A DNA stretch of 64,000 nt from Miltoncostaea sp963823515 (GCA_963823515.1 CAWGMB010000002.1:372001-436000), one strand, 5' to 3'. Positions 33,007 through 41,611 are shown, counted from the stretch's first letter. Notes: generated from the letters alone by a model not told the origin. Made by a program: numbers and translations.

Positions 33007-33440
33007 CCGCCGGGCTCGAGCAGCCCGTCGACGCAGCAAACCGCGGGCCAGGTGGCGCCGGAGCGCTCGAGGATCCAGTCGGCGACCGGCGATCCCCCCT
33101 CGCCGAGGCCGAAGGCCAGGTGCGCGTGCAGGCACTTGACGTGCTCGGGGTCGCCGCCCCCGGCGACGCGGTAGCCGGCGTGCAACTCCTGGTGCCGGGC
33201 GTTGGCGGCGGCCAGGTGCTCGCGCATGTCGGGGTCGGCTTCCAGCATGCGCACGCCCCCCGCGGCCTCGAGCCGGCTGACGGCCTCCCCGAGGGCGCGG
33301 CAGGTGAGCCAGTCGCGCGTGGGGAAGGGCTTGCCGCGCAGGTCGAGCGGCGCGTTGCGGACCACCGCGGGCCCGCCGTGGGGACAGCGCACGACGACAC
33401 GGAAATCGGTGAACGGTTCGCGCCCGATGAGCGCGGCCAC
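33003..33440 (-). CDS. DUF501 family protein
   Basis: 145 residues from the GTG at 33440, eleven bases after the divIC stop. DUF501 hallmarks are FRVVVRCPHGGPAVVRNAPLDLRGKPFPTRDWLTC and HVKCLHAHLAF, including conserved Cys/His residues that could bind metal. The family follows eno and divIC in most actinobacteria (as in Mycobacterium Rv1023-Rv1025). Function unknown. Confidence 0.85.
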   Translation of the reverse strand: MAALIGREPFTDFRVVVRCPHGGPAVVRNAPLDLRGKPFPTRDWLTCRALGEAVSRLEAAGGVRMLEADPDMREHLAAANARHQELHAGYRVAGGGDPEHVKCLHAHLAFGLGEGGSPVADWILERSGATWPAVCCVDGLLEPGG

Positions 33441-33450
33441 GGCACGGCGG

Positions 33451-33825
33451 TCAGAAGATCCCGGTGAGCCAGGCGAGGGGGCCGCCGTCACCGGCGACCT
33501 TCCGCGGGGCGGGCGGCGGCTCGAGGTCGCCACGGACGATGAAGGCTCGCTCGCCCGGCTTGATCAAGCCGATCGCCCGGGCGCGGGCCTCCAGCACGTC
33601 GGCCTTGTTCAGGTCGGCGATCTGACGGCGCAGAGTCTCGCGGTTGTGCTCGAGCACCGCGAGCTTCGCGCTCTCGTCGCGGAGCTCCGATCGCTGAGCC
33701 AGGTAGCCCGAGACGGGACCGACGTAGCCGAGCAGCAGTGCCGTGAGGAGGCCCAGGATGATGATGCGCCTGGCGTTGATCGGGGTGCTCCCGGGAGGTC
33801 GGTTCGGGCCCGCGGGCCCCGTCAC
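33451..33825 (-). CDS. Septum formation initiator DivIC/FtsB-like
   Basis: 124 residues. A short cytoplasmic N-terminus, one membrane segment (about 19-40, RRIIILGLLTALLLGYVGPV), then a coiled coil (SELRDESAKLAVLEHNRETLRRQIADLNK) and the post-coil motif EARARAIGLIKPGERAFIV are the standard FtsB/DivIC layout. It forms the divisome complex with FtsL and FtsQ at the septum. Position after enolase is the usual actinobacterial one. Confidence 0.9.
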   Translation of the reverse strand: MTGPAGPNRPPGSTPINARRIIILGLLTALLLGYVGPVSGYLAQRSELRDESAKLAVLEHNRETLRRQIADLNKADVLEARARAIGLIKPGERAFIVRGDLEPPPAPRKVAGDGGPLAWLTGIF

Positions 33826-33870
33826 CCAGGGGGTACGGTGCGCCGCTGCCCGTTCCTGCCTCGCGATCTC

Positions 33871-35148
33871 TCACGCGCGGAAGGCCGACCGCCCCGGGTA
33901 CGAGGCGCCGGGACCGAGCTGCTCCTCGATCCGGATCAGCCGGTTGTACTTGGCCACGCGCTCGCTGCGCGAGGGCGCCCCGGTCTTGATCTGGCCCGCC
34001 CCCGTCGCGACGGCGAGGTCGGCGATGAAGGTGTCCTCGGTCTCGCCGGAGCGGTGCGACACCATCGACGCATAGCCGGAGCGGCTCGCGAGGTCCATCG
34101 CCGCGAGCGTCTCCGAGAGCGTGCCGATCTGATTGACCTTCACGAGGAGCGCGTTGCCCGCCCCCATTTCGATGCCCTTCTGGAGGCGCGTCGAGTTGGT
34201 GACGAAGAGGTCGTCACCAACCAGCTGTACGCGCGAGCCGAGGCGCTCCGTGAGCGCCACCCATCCGTCCCAGTCCTCCTCGGCCATTCCGTCCTCGATC
34301 GAGATGATCGGATAGCGCTCGACCAGGTCGACCCAGTACTCGACCATGCCCGCCGCGTCGAGCGTGCGGCCCTCGCCGTCGAGGTGGTAGGCGCCGTCGC
34401 GGTAGAACTCGGTGGTGGCCGGGTCGAGCGCGAGCGCGACGTCGGTGCCCGCGGTGTACCCGGCGGCGGCGATCGCCTCCATGATGATCGCGAGGGCCGC
34501 CTCGTTCGACTCGAGGTCGGGGGCGAAGCCGCCCTCGTCGCCCACGCCGGTGGCGAGGCCGCGAGCGCGCAGGACGGACTTGAGCGACCCGTAGATCTCG
34601 GCGCCCATGCGCACCGCGTCGGCGAAGGTGCGGGCCCCGATCGGGGCGACCATGAACTCCTGCAGGTCGACCGAGTTGTCGGCGTGCGCGCCGCCGTTGA
34701 GGATGTTCATCATCGGCACAGGGAGCCGGTTGGCGCGGGCGCCGCCGATGTAGCGGTAGAGCGGCAGGCCGGCGTCCTCCGCCGCGGCGGCGGCGACCGC
34801 CAGTGAGCAGCCGAGGATCGCGTTGGCGCCGAGGCGCGCCTTGTTGGGCGTGCCGTCGAACTCGATCATCGTCCGGTCGATCATGGCCTGCGACGCAGCA
34901 TCCCTGCCGACCAGCACGCCGGCGAGCTCGTCCTCGACGTTGGCGACGGCCTTCATCACGCCCTTGCCGCCGTAGACCGACGTGTCGCCGTCGCGGAGCT
35001 CCAGCGCCTCGAAGGCGCCGGTGCTGGCGCCCGAGGGGACGGCCGCACGGCCGATGGCGCCGGAGACGAGTCCGACCTCCACCTCCACCGTGGGCTGGCC
35101 TCGCGAGTCGAGGATTTGCCGAGCGTGGACGGACGCGATCTGGCTCAT
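33871..35148 (-). CDS. eno: Enolase
   Basis: 425 residues, normal length. Catalytic and signature segments are present: VPSGASTGAFEALELRDGD, AKLASAHR-independent Mg ligands in ISIEDGMAEEDWDGW, the signature LLVKVNQIGTLSETL with the catalytic lysine, and SHRSGETEDTFIADLAVATGAGQIKTGAPSRSER. It converts 2-phosphoglycerate to phosphoenolpyruvate. First gene of the unit leading to divIC and DUF501. Confidence 0.97.
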   Translation of the reverse strand: MSQIASVHARQILDSRGQPTVEVEVGLVSGAIGRAAVPSGASTGAFEALELRDGDTSVYGGKGVMKAVANVEDELAGVLVGRDAASQAMIDRTMIEFDGTPNKARLGANAILGCSLAVAAAAAEDAGLPLYRYIGGARANRLPVPMMNILNGGAHADNSVDLQEFMVAPIGARTFADAVRMGAEIYGSLKSVLRARGLATGVGDEGGFAPDLESNEAALAIIMEAIAAAGYTAGTDVALALDPATTEFYRDGAYHLDGEGRTLDAAGMVEYWVDLVERYPIISIEDGMAEEDWDGWVALTERLGSRVQLVGDDLFVTNSTRLQKGIEMGAGNALLVKVNQIGTLSETLAAMDLASRSGYASMVSHRSGETEDTFIADLAVATGAGQIKTGAPSRSERVAKYNRLIRIEEQLGPGASYPGRSAFRA

Positions 35149-35246
35149 GGACGCTCCGGGTCGGGTGCGCGGACGGGCGATCGAGTCTATCCGCCCGGGT
35201 GAGCGCCGACCTCACGCCACGGCCCCGGCGTACGTTCCCATGTCAG

Positions 35247-35714
35247 ATGCCCCTGCCCCCCTTCTCGGTCTTCCTCGAGCGCGAGCGCGAGGTGGTCCAC
35301 CGCGTGCTGGTCGGCATGGTGGGCCCCGACGACGCCGACGACTGCTTCCAGGAGACCTTCATCAAGGCGCTGCGTGCCTATCCGGATCTGCGCGACGGCG
35401 AGAACCTGCACGGCTGGATCCTCACGATCGCCCGGCGAACGGCGATCGACGAGACCCGGGCCCGCGGGCGACGGGCGGCCGCGACGGCCGGTGCGGACGC
35501 GATCGCGGCCGCACCGGCCCCCGAGCCCGCCGACCCGGGCCTCTGGGCGGCCGTGCGGGCGCTGCCGCCGCGCCAGCGCGCCGCGGTGGTGCTCCACCAC
35601 GTGGGCGGCCTGCCCTACGCCGAGGCGGGGGCCGCGATGGGGTGCAGCGAGGAGGCGGCGCGCCGGAGCGCGTTCGAGGGCATCCGGCGACTGCGGGAGG
35701 TGTGGGATGGCTGA
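35247..35714 (+). CDS. ECF-type RNA polymerase sigma factor
   Basis: 155 residues from the ATG at 35247. Region 2 shows DDADDCFQETFIKALRAYPDLRDGENLHGWILTIARRTAIDETRAR (with the DDxxQETF pattern). Region 4 shows LPPRQRAAVVLHHVGGLPYAEAGAAMGCSEEAARRSAFEGIRRLR. No anti-sigma gene is adjacent. Instead the stop overlaps the start of a DNA-methyltransferase repair gene by eight bases, so the two are translated together. A role in response to alkylation damage is a reasonable inference. Confidence 0.9.
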   Translation: MPLPPFSVFLEREREVVHRVLVGMVGPDDADDCFQETFIKALRAYPDLRDGENLHGWILTIARRTAIDETRARGRRAAATAGADAIAAAPAPEPADPGLWAAVRALPPRQRAAVVLHHVGGLPYAEAGAAMGCSEEAARRSAFEGIRRLREVWDG

Positions 35715-36342
35715 CGCTGACGATCTGACCAGGGCCCTCGGGGCCGGCGACGAGGAGTCGGCCGCGGCTGCCGAGCGCGCGGCGCGGCTCTTCGCGGGAC
35801 GGGCGGAGCGGGAGGGGCTGATCGACGTGGCCTACGCCACGCTCGACTCCCCCCTGGGCCCGCTGCTCGCCCTCGGAACGGAGCGGGGACTGCTGATGCT
35901 GAGCTACGCCGACGAGGCGGTGGACGCGAAGCTCGCGCGCGTCGCCGAGCGGATCTCGCCGCGCATCCTCGAGGCGCCCGGGCGCCTGGACGCTGCGAGG
36001 CGCGAGCTCGATGAGTACTTCTCGGGCGCGCGGCGCCGGTTCGGCATCCCGATCGACTGGTCGCTGATCTCGGGCTACGCCCGCGCGGTGCTGGAGGCCA
36101 CGAGCGCCATTCCCTACGGCGGGGCGATGAGCTACGGCGAGGTGTCGGCGGCGGCCGGAAACCCCCGGGGAGCGCGCGCCACCGGCAACGCCCTGGGGAG
36201 CAACCCGATCCCGATCGTCATCCCCTGCCACCGGGTGCTGCGCAGCACAGGGGCGGTCGGCGGCTACACGGGCGGGCTCGACCGCAAGCGCTTCCTGCTC
36301 GCGCTCGAGGCGGAGCGCTCCGGGGGCCCCGGAGTCCGATGA
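35707..36342 (+). CDS. ogt: Methylated-DNA-protein cysteine methyltransferase with N-terminal extension
   Basis: 211 residues. The active-site motif IPCHRVL is intact, with the helix-turn-helix and arginine finger region YGEVSAAAGNPRGARATGNALGSNP. The C-terminal domain ends GGYTGGLDRKRFLLALE. Residues 1-40 (LTRALGAGDEESAAAAERAARLFAGRA) are not part of the usual fold; they are helical and hold no zinc-binding Cys/His, so they could bind the co-translated sigma factor. The protein repairs O6-methylguanine by suicide methyl transfer. Confidence 0.93.
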   Translation: MADADDLTRALGAGDEESAAAAERAARLFAGRAEREGLIDVAYATLDSPLGPLLALGTERGLLMLSYADEAVDAKLARVAERISPRILEAPGRLDAARRELDEYFSGARRRFGIPIDWSLISGYARAVLEATSAIPYGGAMSYGEVSAAAGNPRGARATGNALGSNPIPIVIPCHRVLRSTGAVGGYTGGLDRKRFLLALEAERSGGPGVR

Positions 36343-37417
36343 TCCCCAGGGCCCGGCCGGGCGGCGGCGGCCGAGGGCGATCTCCGGGTCGAGAAGGGGA
36401 TGCGCTTGTTGCGCGATGCGGATTGCGATGGCCGCCGGCACGTGGATCACATACCCGCGCCCGGAGGGGCCGGTCGCCGAGGCGGCTGACGACGCGCCGC
36501 TCGAGATCGCCGCCTGGAGAGGGCTCGTCCGGGTGCAGGGAGCCGTGCACCGCGAGCTCGACGCGCGCCTGCAGTCCGCCGTCACGTTCTCGTGGTCGGC
36601 CTCCGCGCCGATCGGGCAGAAGGTCGATCCGGCCTCGAACACGCTCAATGGCACGACGATCGATCCGGCGGCCCCGTACCGCGTGACGGTGGACTCCCTT
36701 CTCGCCGACGGGAGCGACGGGTTCACGGTCCTCCTGGAGGGAACGGACCGCATAGGAGGAGGAGGCGACCTGGACGCGTTCATCGCGTACCTGACCGCCA
36801 ACCCCGGGACCACCGGGCCCACCCCCGACCGGAAGACGCCCCTGCCGTGACCCGATCCGATCCACCCCGGGCCCCGACGGGCCCGGGGTGGGCGGTCGCG
36901 GGGCGGTGGGAGGGAGGCCCGGCGGCGGAGGCGGCGGGTCCGCGCAGGAGCCGAGCCAGCGCCCCTCCCGGAACCAGCGGCGCATTGTGCGCACCGAGGG
37001 CGGCCGGGCCTCGCCCCGGGACGACGCGCGGGCCCGGAGGCGGGAGATGACCCGCGCCGGCGGCTCGCCGGATCCGAAGGCCGCCTCGGCCTCGGAGCGC
37101 AGCGACGCCCAGGAATAGGAGCCGGGCCGCTCGCGGACCGGAAGCGCCCCCGACAGCCGCGCCCAGTGCAGGTCGAGGGCGCGCGAGCGCGAGGCGGTGA
37201 GGCAACCGGCGGACGACCAGACGTGGAACAGCGACGCGATGAGATCCCTGCCCGCCCGGCGGGAGAGGAACTCGTCGGATCGATGGGCCTCGCAGAGCCA
37301 GACCCGGACCCCGCACGGCAGATGCAGCTGGGCCCGCGGCCCGCGGCCCGCACCGACGCAGATTGCGCACGCCGGCGTCTTCCCCAGTCGCTCCCCCTTG
37401 TACAGACTCCGCGCCAT
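36218..37417 (-). CDS. Hypothetical protein with N-terminal zinc-binding motif, 3' part doubtful
   Basis: The N-terminal 170 residues look like a real protein: Cys17-x2-Cys20, Cys35, then Cys42-x2-His45 form a zinc ribbon, followed by helical text (RRAGRDLIASLFHVWSSAGCLT; SVRTMRRWFREGRWL). From about residue 175 (near 36.9 kb) the frame turns Pro/Arg-rich and is antisense to the nucleotidase remnant and the ogt gene, so that part is probably not coding, or a frameshift has removed the true stop. The protein is most likely about 170-190 residues long. It is not a recognised family; the 170 bases beyond its start hold no other gene. Confidence 0.4.
   Translation of the reverse strand: MARSLYKGERLGKTPACAICVGAGRGPRAQLHLPCGVRVWLCEAHRSDEFLSRRAGRDLIASLFHVWSSAGCLTASRSRALDLHWARLSGALPVRERPGSYSWASLRSEAEAAFGSGEPPARVISRLRARASSRGEARPPSVRTMRRWFREGRWLGSCADPPPPPPGLPPTAPRPPTPGPSGPGVDRIGSRQGRLPVGGGPGGPGVGGQVRDERVQVASSSYAVRSLQEDREPVAPVGEKGVHRHAVRGRRIDRRAIERVRGRIDLLPDRRGGRPRERDGGLQARVELAVHGSLHPDEPSPGGDLERRVVSRLGDRPLRARVCDPRAGGHRNPHRATSASPSRPGDRPRPPPPGRALGIIGLRGPRSAPPRARAGSACGRARPCSRRPPLCCAAPGGRG
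36416..36850 (+). pseudogene. 5'-nucleotidase C-terminal domain remnant
   Basis: 144 codons. The text FSWSASAPIGQKVDPASNTLNGTTIDPAAPYRVTVDSLLADGSDGFTVLLEGTD matches only the very end of UshA-type 5'-nucleotidase/metallophosphatase proteins. The metallophosphatase domain, signal peptide and first half of the C-terminal domain (about 450 residues) are missing. The usual N-x-F-L-A-x-G-G-D-G-F block reads DSLLADGSDGF, showing decay. It sits 70 bases behind ogt, so the rest was probably lost by deletion. An intact reading frame of this length could still be made. Confidence 0.6.
36862..36891 (+). terminator. Hairpin downstream of the nucleotidase remnant
   Basis: A perfect 13-bp stem with a four-base loop begins 11 bases after the remnant's stop codon. 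No T-run follows. It could serve transcripts from both strands. Confidence 0.6.
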
Positions 37418-37587
37418 GCACCCAGCGTGCCAGGAGACGCGGTTACAGAGGAGACCGAGGTGCGGAGGGATGGGGTCGTCCCTGTTCCGGTTCGCGTCGC
37501 AATTGGACCCTCACCGGAGGTCCAATTGGCCGCAGGGGCGACGCGGAGGCCCACCGCAACGAGCCCCCGCCGAGGCGGACCCTCCGC

Positions 37588-37905
37588 TCAGCCCTGCGGC
37601 CCGACCTCCCTCTGGATGACCTCGAACGACCAGAGCTCGCTCTGGCTGCTCACCGGTCCCTGGGTGTTGTGGGCCTTGTGCCCCCTCTGGAAGGCCGAGC
37701 TCTCCACCCAGGCGTCGAAGGCGGCCTGCGACTCCCAGCGCGTGTAGACCAGATAGACGCCCCGGTCGTCGCTCGGGCGCAGGAGCTCGAAGGCCTCGAA
37801 GCCCGGCGACTTCGCCACCTCTCCGGCCCGCGCCGCGAAACGGGCCTCGAACTCCTCGGCCCGCTCGTTCGGGACGCTGATCGCGTTGATCCTGACGACG
37901 CTCAC
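37588..37905 (-). CDS. ABM-domain heme-degrading monooxygenase-like protein (HmoB/IsdG type)
   Basis: 105 residues from a GTG overlapping the gnd stop by four bases. The ABM fold is visible in RINAISVPNERAEEFEARFAAR, SPGFEAFELLRPSDDRGVYLVYTRWESQAAFDAWVESSAFQRGHK. The late histidine (RGHK) and the WxSQAAFDAWVES motif are typical of the IsdG/Mhu-like branch that oxidises heme. Coupling to gnd, which makes reducing power, is suggestive only. Confidence 0.75.
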   Translation of the reverse strand: MSVVRINAISVPNERAEEFEARFAARAGEVAKSPGFEAFELLRPSDDRGVYLVYTRWESQAAFDAWVESSAFQRGHKAHNTQGPVSSQSELWSFEVIQREVGPQG

Positions 37906-38918
37906 TCGGCGGACTTCTCGTCGTGGCCGCCGAACTGCTTGCGCATCGCCGACAGGAGCTTGTCCGCGAAGTCCGCCTCGCCGCGCGAGCTGAAGCGCTC
38001 GAACAGGGCCGCCGTCAGCACGTGGGCGGGCACCCCCTCGTCCACGGCCGCCATGACCGTCCAGCGGCCCTCGCCGGAATCGGACACCCGCCCGCTGAAC
38101 TCCCCGAGGGCCGGGTCCTCGTTCAGCGCGATCGCGGTCAGGTCGAGCAGCCACGAGGAGATGACGCTGCCCCTGCGCCAGACCTCGGCGACCGCGGCCG
38201 TGTCGATCTCGTAGCGGTAGTACTGGGGATCGCGAAGCGGCGTGGTCTCGGCGTCGTGCGTCTGCTCGAGGGCGCCCACGTTCGCCTTCTCGAGGATCGC
38301 CATGCCCTCGGCGTAGGCCGCCATCACCCCGTACTCGATCCCGTTGTGGACCATCTTCACGAAGTGCCCCGCGCCCGCCGGCCCGCAGTGCAGGTACCCG
38401 AGCTCGGGCTGGACCGGATCCCCGGACCGGCCAGGCGTCCGGCCGGCCGCCTCGATGCCCGGCGCGATCGTCCGGAAGATCGGGTCGAGGCGCTCGACCG
38501 CCGCCGCGTCGCCCCCGATCATCATGCAGTAGCCGCGCTCCAGGCCGAACACGCCGCCGCTGGTCCCGACGTCCAGGTAGTGGATCCCCCGCGGGGCCAG
38601 CTCGGCCGCCCGCTCGACGTCGTCGCGGTAGTAGCTGTTGCCACCGTCGATGATCACGTCATCGGCGTGCAGGTGCTCGGCGAGCTCCATGGCGGTCGAT
38701 CCGGCGTACGCGGCGGGCACCATGATCCAGGCGGCACGGGGCGCCGTGAGCTTCGCGGCGAGGTCGGCGAGCGAGGTGGCGCCCGCGGCGCCCTCCGCCT
38801 GGAGCTGGGCGACGGCGTCCTTATCGACGTCGAAGACCACGCACTCGTGTCCGTCGCGCATCAGGCGGCGCACGATGTTGGCGCCCATCCGGCCAAGTCC
38901 GATCATCCCGAGTTGCAT
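37902..38918 (-). CDS. gnd: 6-phosphogluconate dehydrogenase, short form (Gnd/GndA-like)
   Basis: 338 residues, the short form of about 300-340, rather than the 470-residue enzyme. The Rossmann motif is MQLGMIGLGRMGANIVRRL and the substrate signature is IIDGGNSYYRDDVERA, with GTSGGVFGLERGYCMMIGGD and the catalytic lysine/asparagine HFVKMVHNGIEYG. It oxidatively decarboxylates 6-phosphogluconate. An acidic residue after the Rossmann strand (FDVDKD) suggests preference for NAD+. The start overlaps the pgi stop by one base. Confidence 0.95.
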   Translation of the reverse strand: MQLGMIGLGRMGANIVRRLMRDGHECVVFDVDKDAVAQLQAEGAAGATSLADLAAKLTAPRAAWIMVPAAYAGSTAMELAEHLHADDVIIDGGNSYYRDDVERAAELAPRGIHYLDVGTSGGVFGLERGYCMMIGGDAAAVERLDPIFRTIAPGIEAAGRTPGRSGDPVQPELGYLHCGPAGAGHFVKMVHNGIEYGVMAAYAEGMAILEKANVGALEQTHDAETTPLRDPQYYRYEIDTAAVAEVWRRGSVISSWLLDLTAIALNEDPALGEFSGRVSDSGEGRWTVMAAVDEGVPAHVLTAALFERFSSRGEADFADKLLSAMRKQFGGHDEKSAE

Positions 38919-40537
38919 CAGTCTCTCCCTCGTTGGGCGCGATAGCGGCGGATCAGGGCGTTGGTGGAGCTGTCGTGCTGCAGGTCCGGCGACGGGCGGC
39001 TCAGCTCGGGGGCGATCCGCCCCGCGAGGACCTTGCCGAGCTCGACCCCCCACTGGTCGAACGAGTTGATGCCCCAGATGACCCCCTGGGTGAAGACCTT
39101 GTGCTCGTAGAGGGCGATCAGCTGGCCGAGCGCGCGTGGCGTGAGCTCGGGCATCAGGATGACGTTGGTCGGCCGGTTGCCGGGAAAGGTCCGGTGGGGC
39201 ACCAGCGGCGGCGCGATGCCCTCCGCGGCGACCTCCTCGGCCGTCTTCCCGAACGCGAGCGCTTCCGCCTGGGCGAAAAGGTTGGCCATGAGCAGGTCGT
39301 GGTGCTCGCCCATGTCCACGGCCGGCCGGCAGACGCCGATCAGGTCGCTCGGCACGAGGCGCGTCCCCTGGTGGATCAGCTGGTAGAAGGCGTGCTGGCC
39401 GTTGGTGCCGGGCTCGCCCCACACGATCGGCCCCGTGCCGATGTCGACCGGCCGCCCGTGCAGGTCGATCGACTTGCCGTTGCTCTCCATGTCGAGCTGC
39501 TGCAGGTACGCGGGAAAGCGGCCGAGCCGCTCGCTGTAGGGCAGCACCGCGTGCGTGTCGGCCCCGAGGAACTCCGCGTTCCAGAGCCCGAGGAGCCCGA
39601 GCAACACCGGCATGTTCTGCGCGAGCGGCGCCGTGCGGAAGTGCTCGTCCATGAGATGGAAGCCGGCCAGCATCTGACGGAAGGGCTCCGGGCCGATCGC
39701 GATCGCGAGCGACAGGCCGATCGCCGAGTCCATCGAGTAGCGCCCGCCCACCCAGTCCCAGAAACCCAGCATGTCGCTTGCGTCGATGCCGAAGGCGGCC
39801 ACCTCCTCGGCGTTGGTCGAGACCGCCACGAAGTGGTGGCGCACCGCGCCGGCATCGCCGAGGGCGCCGACCAGCCACTCCCGCGCCGAGCGCGCGTTGG
39901 TGAGCGTCTCGATCGTCGTGAACGTCTTCGAGGAGACGATGAAGAGCGTCTCGGCGGCGTCGAGGCCCGAGACCGCGTCGGCGATGTCGCTCCCGTCCAC
40001 GTTCGACACGAAGCGCACCGTCAGCTCCGCGTCGGACACGTCGCGCAGCGCCCGGTAGGCCATCGCCGGCCCGAGGTCTGATCCCCCGATGCCGATGTTG
40101 ACGACGTTCCGGATGCGCTTGCCGGTCGCTCCGGTCCACTCCCCCGTGCGCACCCGGCGGGCCAGGTCGTCCATCCGGTCGAGGACCGCATGGACCTCGG
40201 GCACCACGTCGTGGCCGTCCACCTCGATGACCGCGTCGCGCGGCGCGCGCAGCGCCACGTGCAGCACCGGGCGGTTCTCGGTGACGTTGATCCGGTCGCC
40301 GGAGAACATCGCCTCGGTGCGCCTGCGCACCCCCGCACGCTCGGCGAGCGCGACCAGGAGCTCCAGGGTGCGGCGTTCGACCCGGTTCTTGGAGTAGTCG
40401 AGGTGCAGGTCGCCGACGTCGAGCGTCAGCTCCCGGCCGCGGGCGGGGTCGCTCTCGAAGAGGCCCCGCAGGTGCAGCTCGCGCGCCGCCGGGGCGTGCG
40501 CGGCCAGCGCCTTCCACTCGTCGGTGCGTGAGATCAT
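38918..40537 (-). CDS. pgi: Glucose-6-phosphate isomerase
   Basis: 539 residues. Signatures are SKTFTTIETLTNA, GRYSMDSAIGLS, DLHGRPVDIGTGPIVWGEPGTNGQHAFYQLIHQGT, and VFTQGVIWGINSFDQWGVELGKVLA with the catalytic lysine. It interconverts glucose-6-phosphate and fructose-6-phosphate. The start overlaps mazG by four bases and the stop touches gnd, so mazG-pgi-gnd-ABM form one operon of central carbon and redox genes. Confidence 0.97.
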   Translation of the reverse strand: MISRTDEWKALAAHAPAARELHLRGLFESDPARGRELTLDVGDLHLDYSKNRVERRTLELLVALAERAGVRRRTEAMFSGDRINVTENRPVLHVALRAPRDAVIEVDGHDVVPEVHAVLDRMDDLARRVRTGEWTGATGKRIRNVVNIGIGGSDLGPAMAYRALRDVSDAELTVRFVSNVDGSDIADAVSGLDAAETLFIVSSKTFTTIETLTNARSAREWLVGALGDAGAVRHHFVAVSTNAEEVAAFGIDASDMLGFWDWVGGRYSMDSAIGLSLAIAIGPEPFRQMLAGFHLMDEHFRTAPLAQNMPVLLGLLGLWNAEFLGADTHAVLPYSERLGRFPAYLQQLDMESNGKSIDLHGRPVDIGTGPIVWGEPGTNGQHAFYQLIHQGTRLVPSDLIGVCRPAVDMGEHHDLLMANLFAQAEALAFGKTAEEVAAEGIAPPLVPHRTFPGNRPTNVILMPELTPRALGQLIALYEHKVFTQGVIWGINSFDQWGVELGKVLAGRIAPELSRPSPDLQHDSSTNALIRRYRAQRGRD

Positions 40538-41541
40538 CGCTTCGCCCTTTCGTACCAGTGCAGCTGCCGTTCGGGCGGCAGCGCCGTGAACTCGTCGCCG
40601 CCCGCGGCGGCCAGCTCGGCCGCCCGCTCCACACGTTCCCGGAACCTCTGCGCCGATGCGCGCAGCGCCAGCTCGGGGTCGGCGCCGACCGCCCGGGCCG
40701 CCCCCACCGCGGCGAAGAGCACGTCGCCGAGCTCGCGGGCGCCGGGCTCGTCGCGCAACTCGGCGGCTTCCTCGTCGAGCTTGGCCAGCGCGGCATCGGT
40801 GTCGGGGAAGTCGAAGCCCACGGCCGCCGCCCGCTTCTGGACCTTGGTGGCGAACGCCAGCGACGGCAGACCCGGCGGCAGCTCGTGGAACATGCCCTGG
40901 TCGGCGCGCTCCTCGCGCTTTCGACGCTCCCACACGTCGAGCACGCCCGACGCCGACGCCGCGACGGCGTCTCCGTACACATGCGGATGGCGGCTGATCA
41001 GCTTCTCCGCCTGGCCACGGGCAACGGCGCCGAGGTCGGCGCCGCCCTCCTCCTCGAGCAGCTGGGCGAGGAACACCGACTGGAAGAGGAGGTCGCCGAG
41101 CTCGTCGGCCAGGCCGGCGCCGCCCGACGCGATCGCGTCGGCGACCTCGAAGGCCTCCTCGATGGTGTGCGGCACGATCGTCTCGGCCGTCTGCTCCCGG
41201 TCCCAGGGACAGTCGCGGCGCAGCCGGAGGCCGACCTCGGCGAGGGCCGCGACCTCGGCGCCGATCGCCCGCGCCCGCAGGGCGCCGCGCTCGGGCAGGG
41301 TGCGCGCCCGCGGAAGGAGTCCCGCGATACGGTGGGCCTCGACGTCGGGCGCCAGGATGACCGCGCCCTCGGCGACCGTGCGCGGATCGCCGAGGGGCTC
41401 GGGCGCGATCGGGGCGAGGGCGGCCAGCAGCTCCGGCCGGAGCTCGGGCGCCAGCACGCGCACCGCCTCCGCCGCGACCGCGACGGCCGCGGCGGGCACG
41501 GCTTCAGGCGCCCCCGTGCCGAGGCCCACGACCCAGATCAT
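40534..41541 (-). CDS. mazG: MazG nucleoside triphosphate pyrophosphohydrolase with vestigial methylase domain
   Basis: 335 residues. The MazG core lies at about residues 105-330, in two helical repeats: CPWDREQTAETIVPHTIEEAFEVADAI and ADELGDLLFQSVFLAQL, then a second copy (DAALAKLDEEAAELRDEPGARELGDVLFAAV). The Glu/Asp residues that bind Mg2+ (EEAFE, DELGD; EEAAEL, ELGDV) are intact. The first 90 residues start MIWVVGLGTGAPEAV, like the SAM-binding start of a tetrapyrrole methylase, but the remaining methylase fold is gone. It cleans (d)NTP pools. Confidence 0.92.
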   Translation of the reverse strand: MIWVVGLGTGAPEAVPAAAVAVAAEAVRVLAPELRPELLAALAPIAPEPLGDPRTVAEGAVILAPDVEAHRIAGLLPRARTLPERGALRARAIGAEVAALAEVGLRLRRDCPWDREQTAETIVPHTIEEAFEVADAIASGGAGLADELGDLLFQSVFLAQLLEEEGGADLGAVARGQAEKLISRHPHVYGDAVAASASGVLDVWERRKREERADQGMFHELPPGLPSLAFATKVQKRAAAVGFDFPDTDAALAKLDEEAAELRDEPGARELGDVLFAAVGAARAVGADPELALRASAQRFRERVERAAELAAAGGDEFTALPPERQLHWYERAKR

Positions 41542-41567
41542 GGATCGCAGACTACGGCAGCACGGAC

Positions 41568-41611
41568 GGCCGGTTCAGGACGACCGGGCGGGCGGTCGTC
41601 CTGAACCGGCC
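41568..41611 (-). terminator. Strong terminator of the parvulin gene
   Basis: A perfect 19-bp stem with a six-base loop starts at the base next to the parvulin stop codon. It is the longest hairpin I noted in the window and separates the parvulin transcript from the mazG-pgi-gnd operon. Confidence 0.8.
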
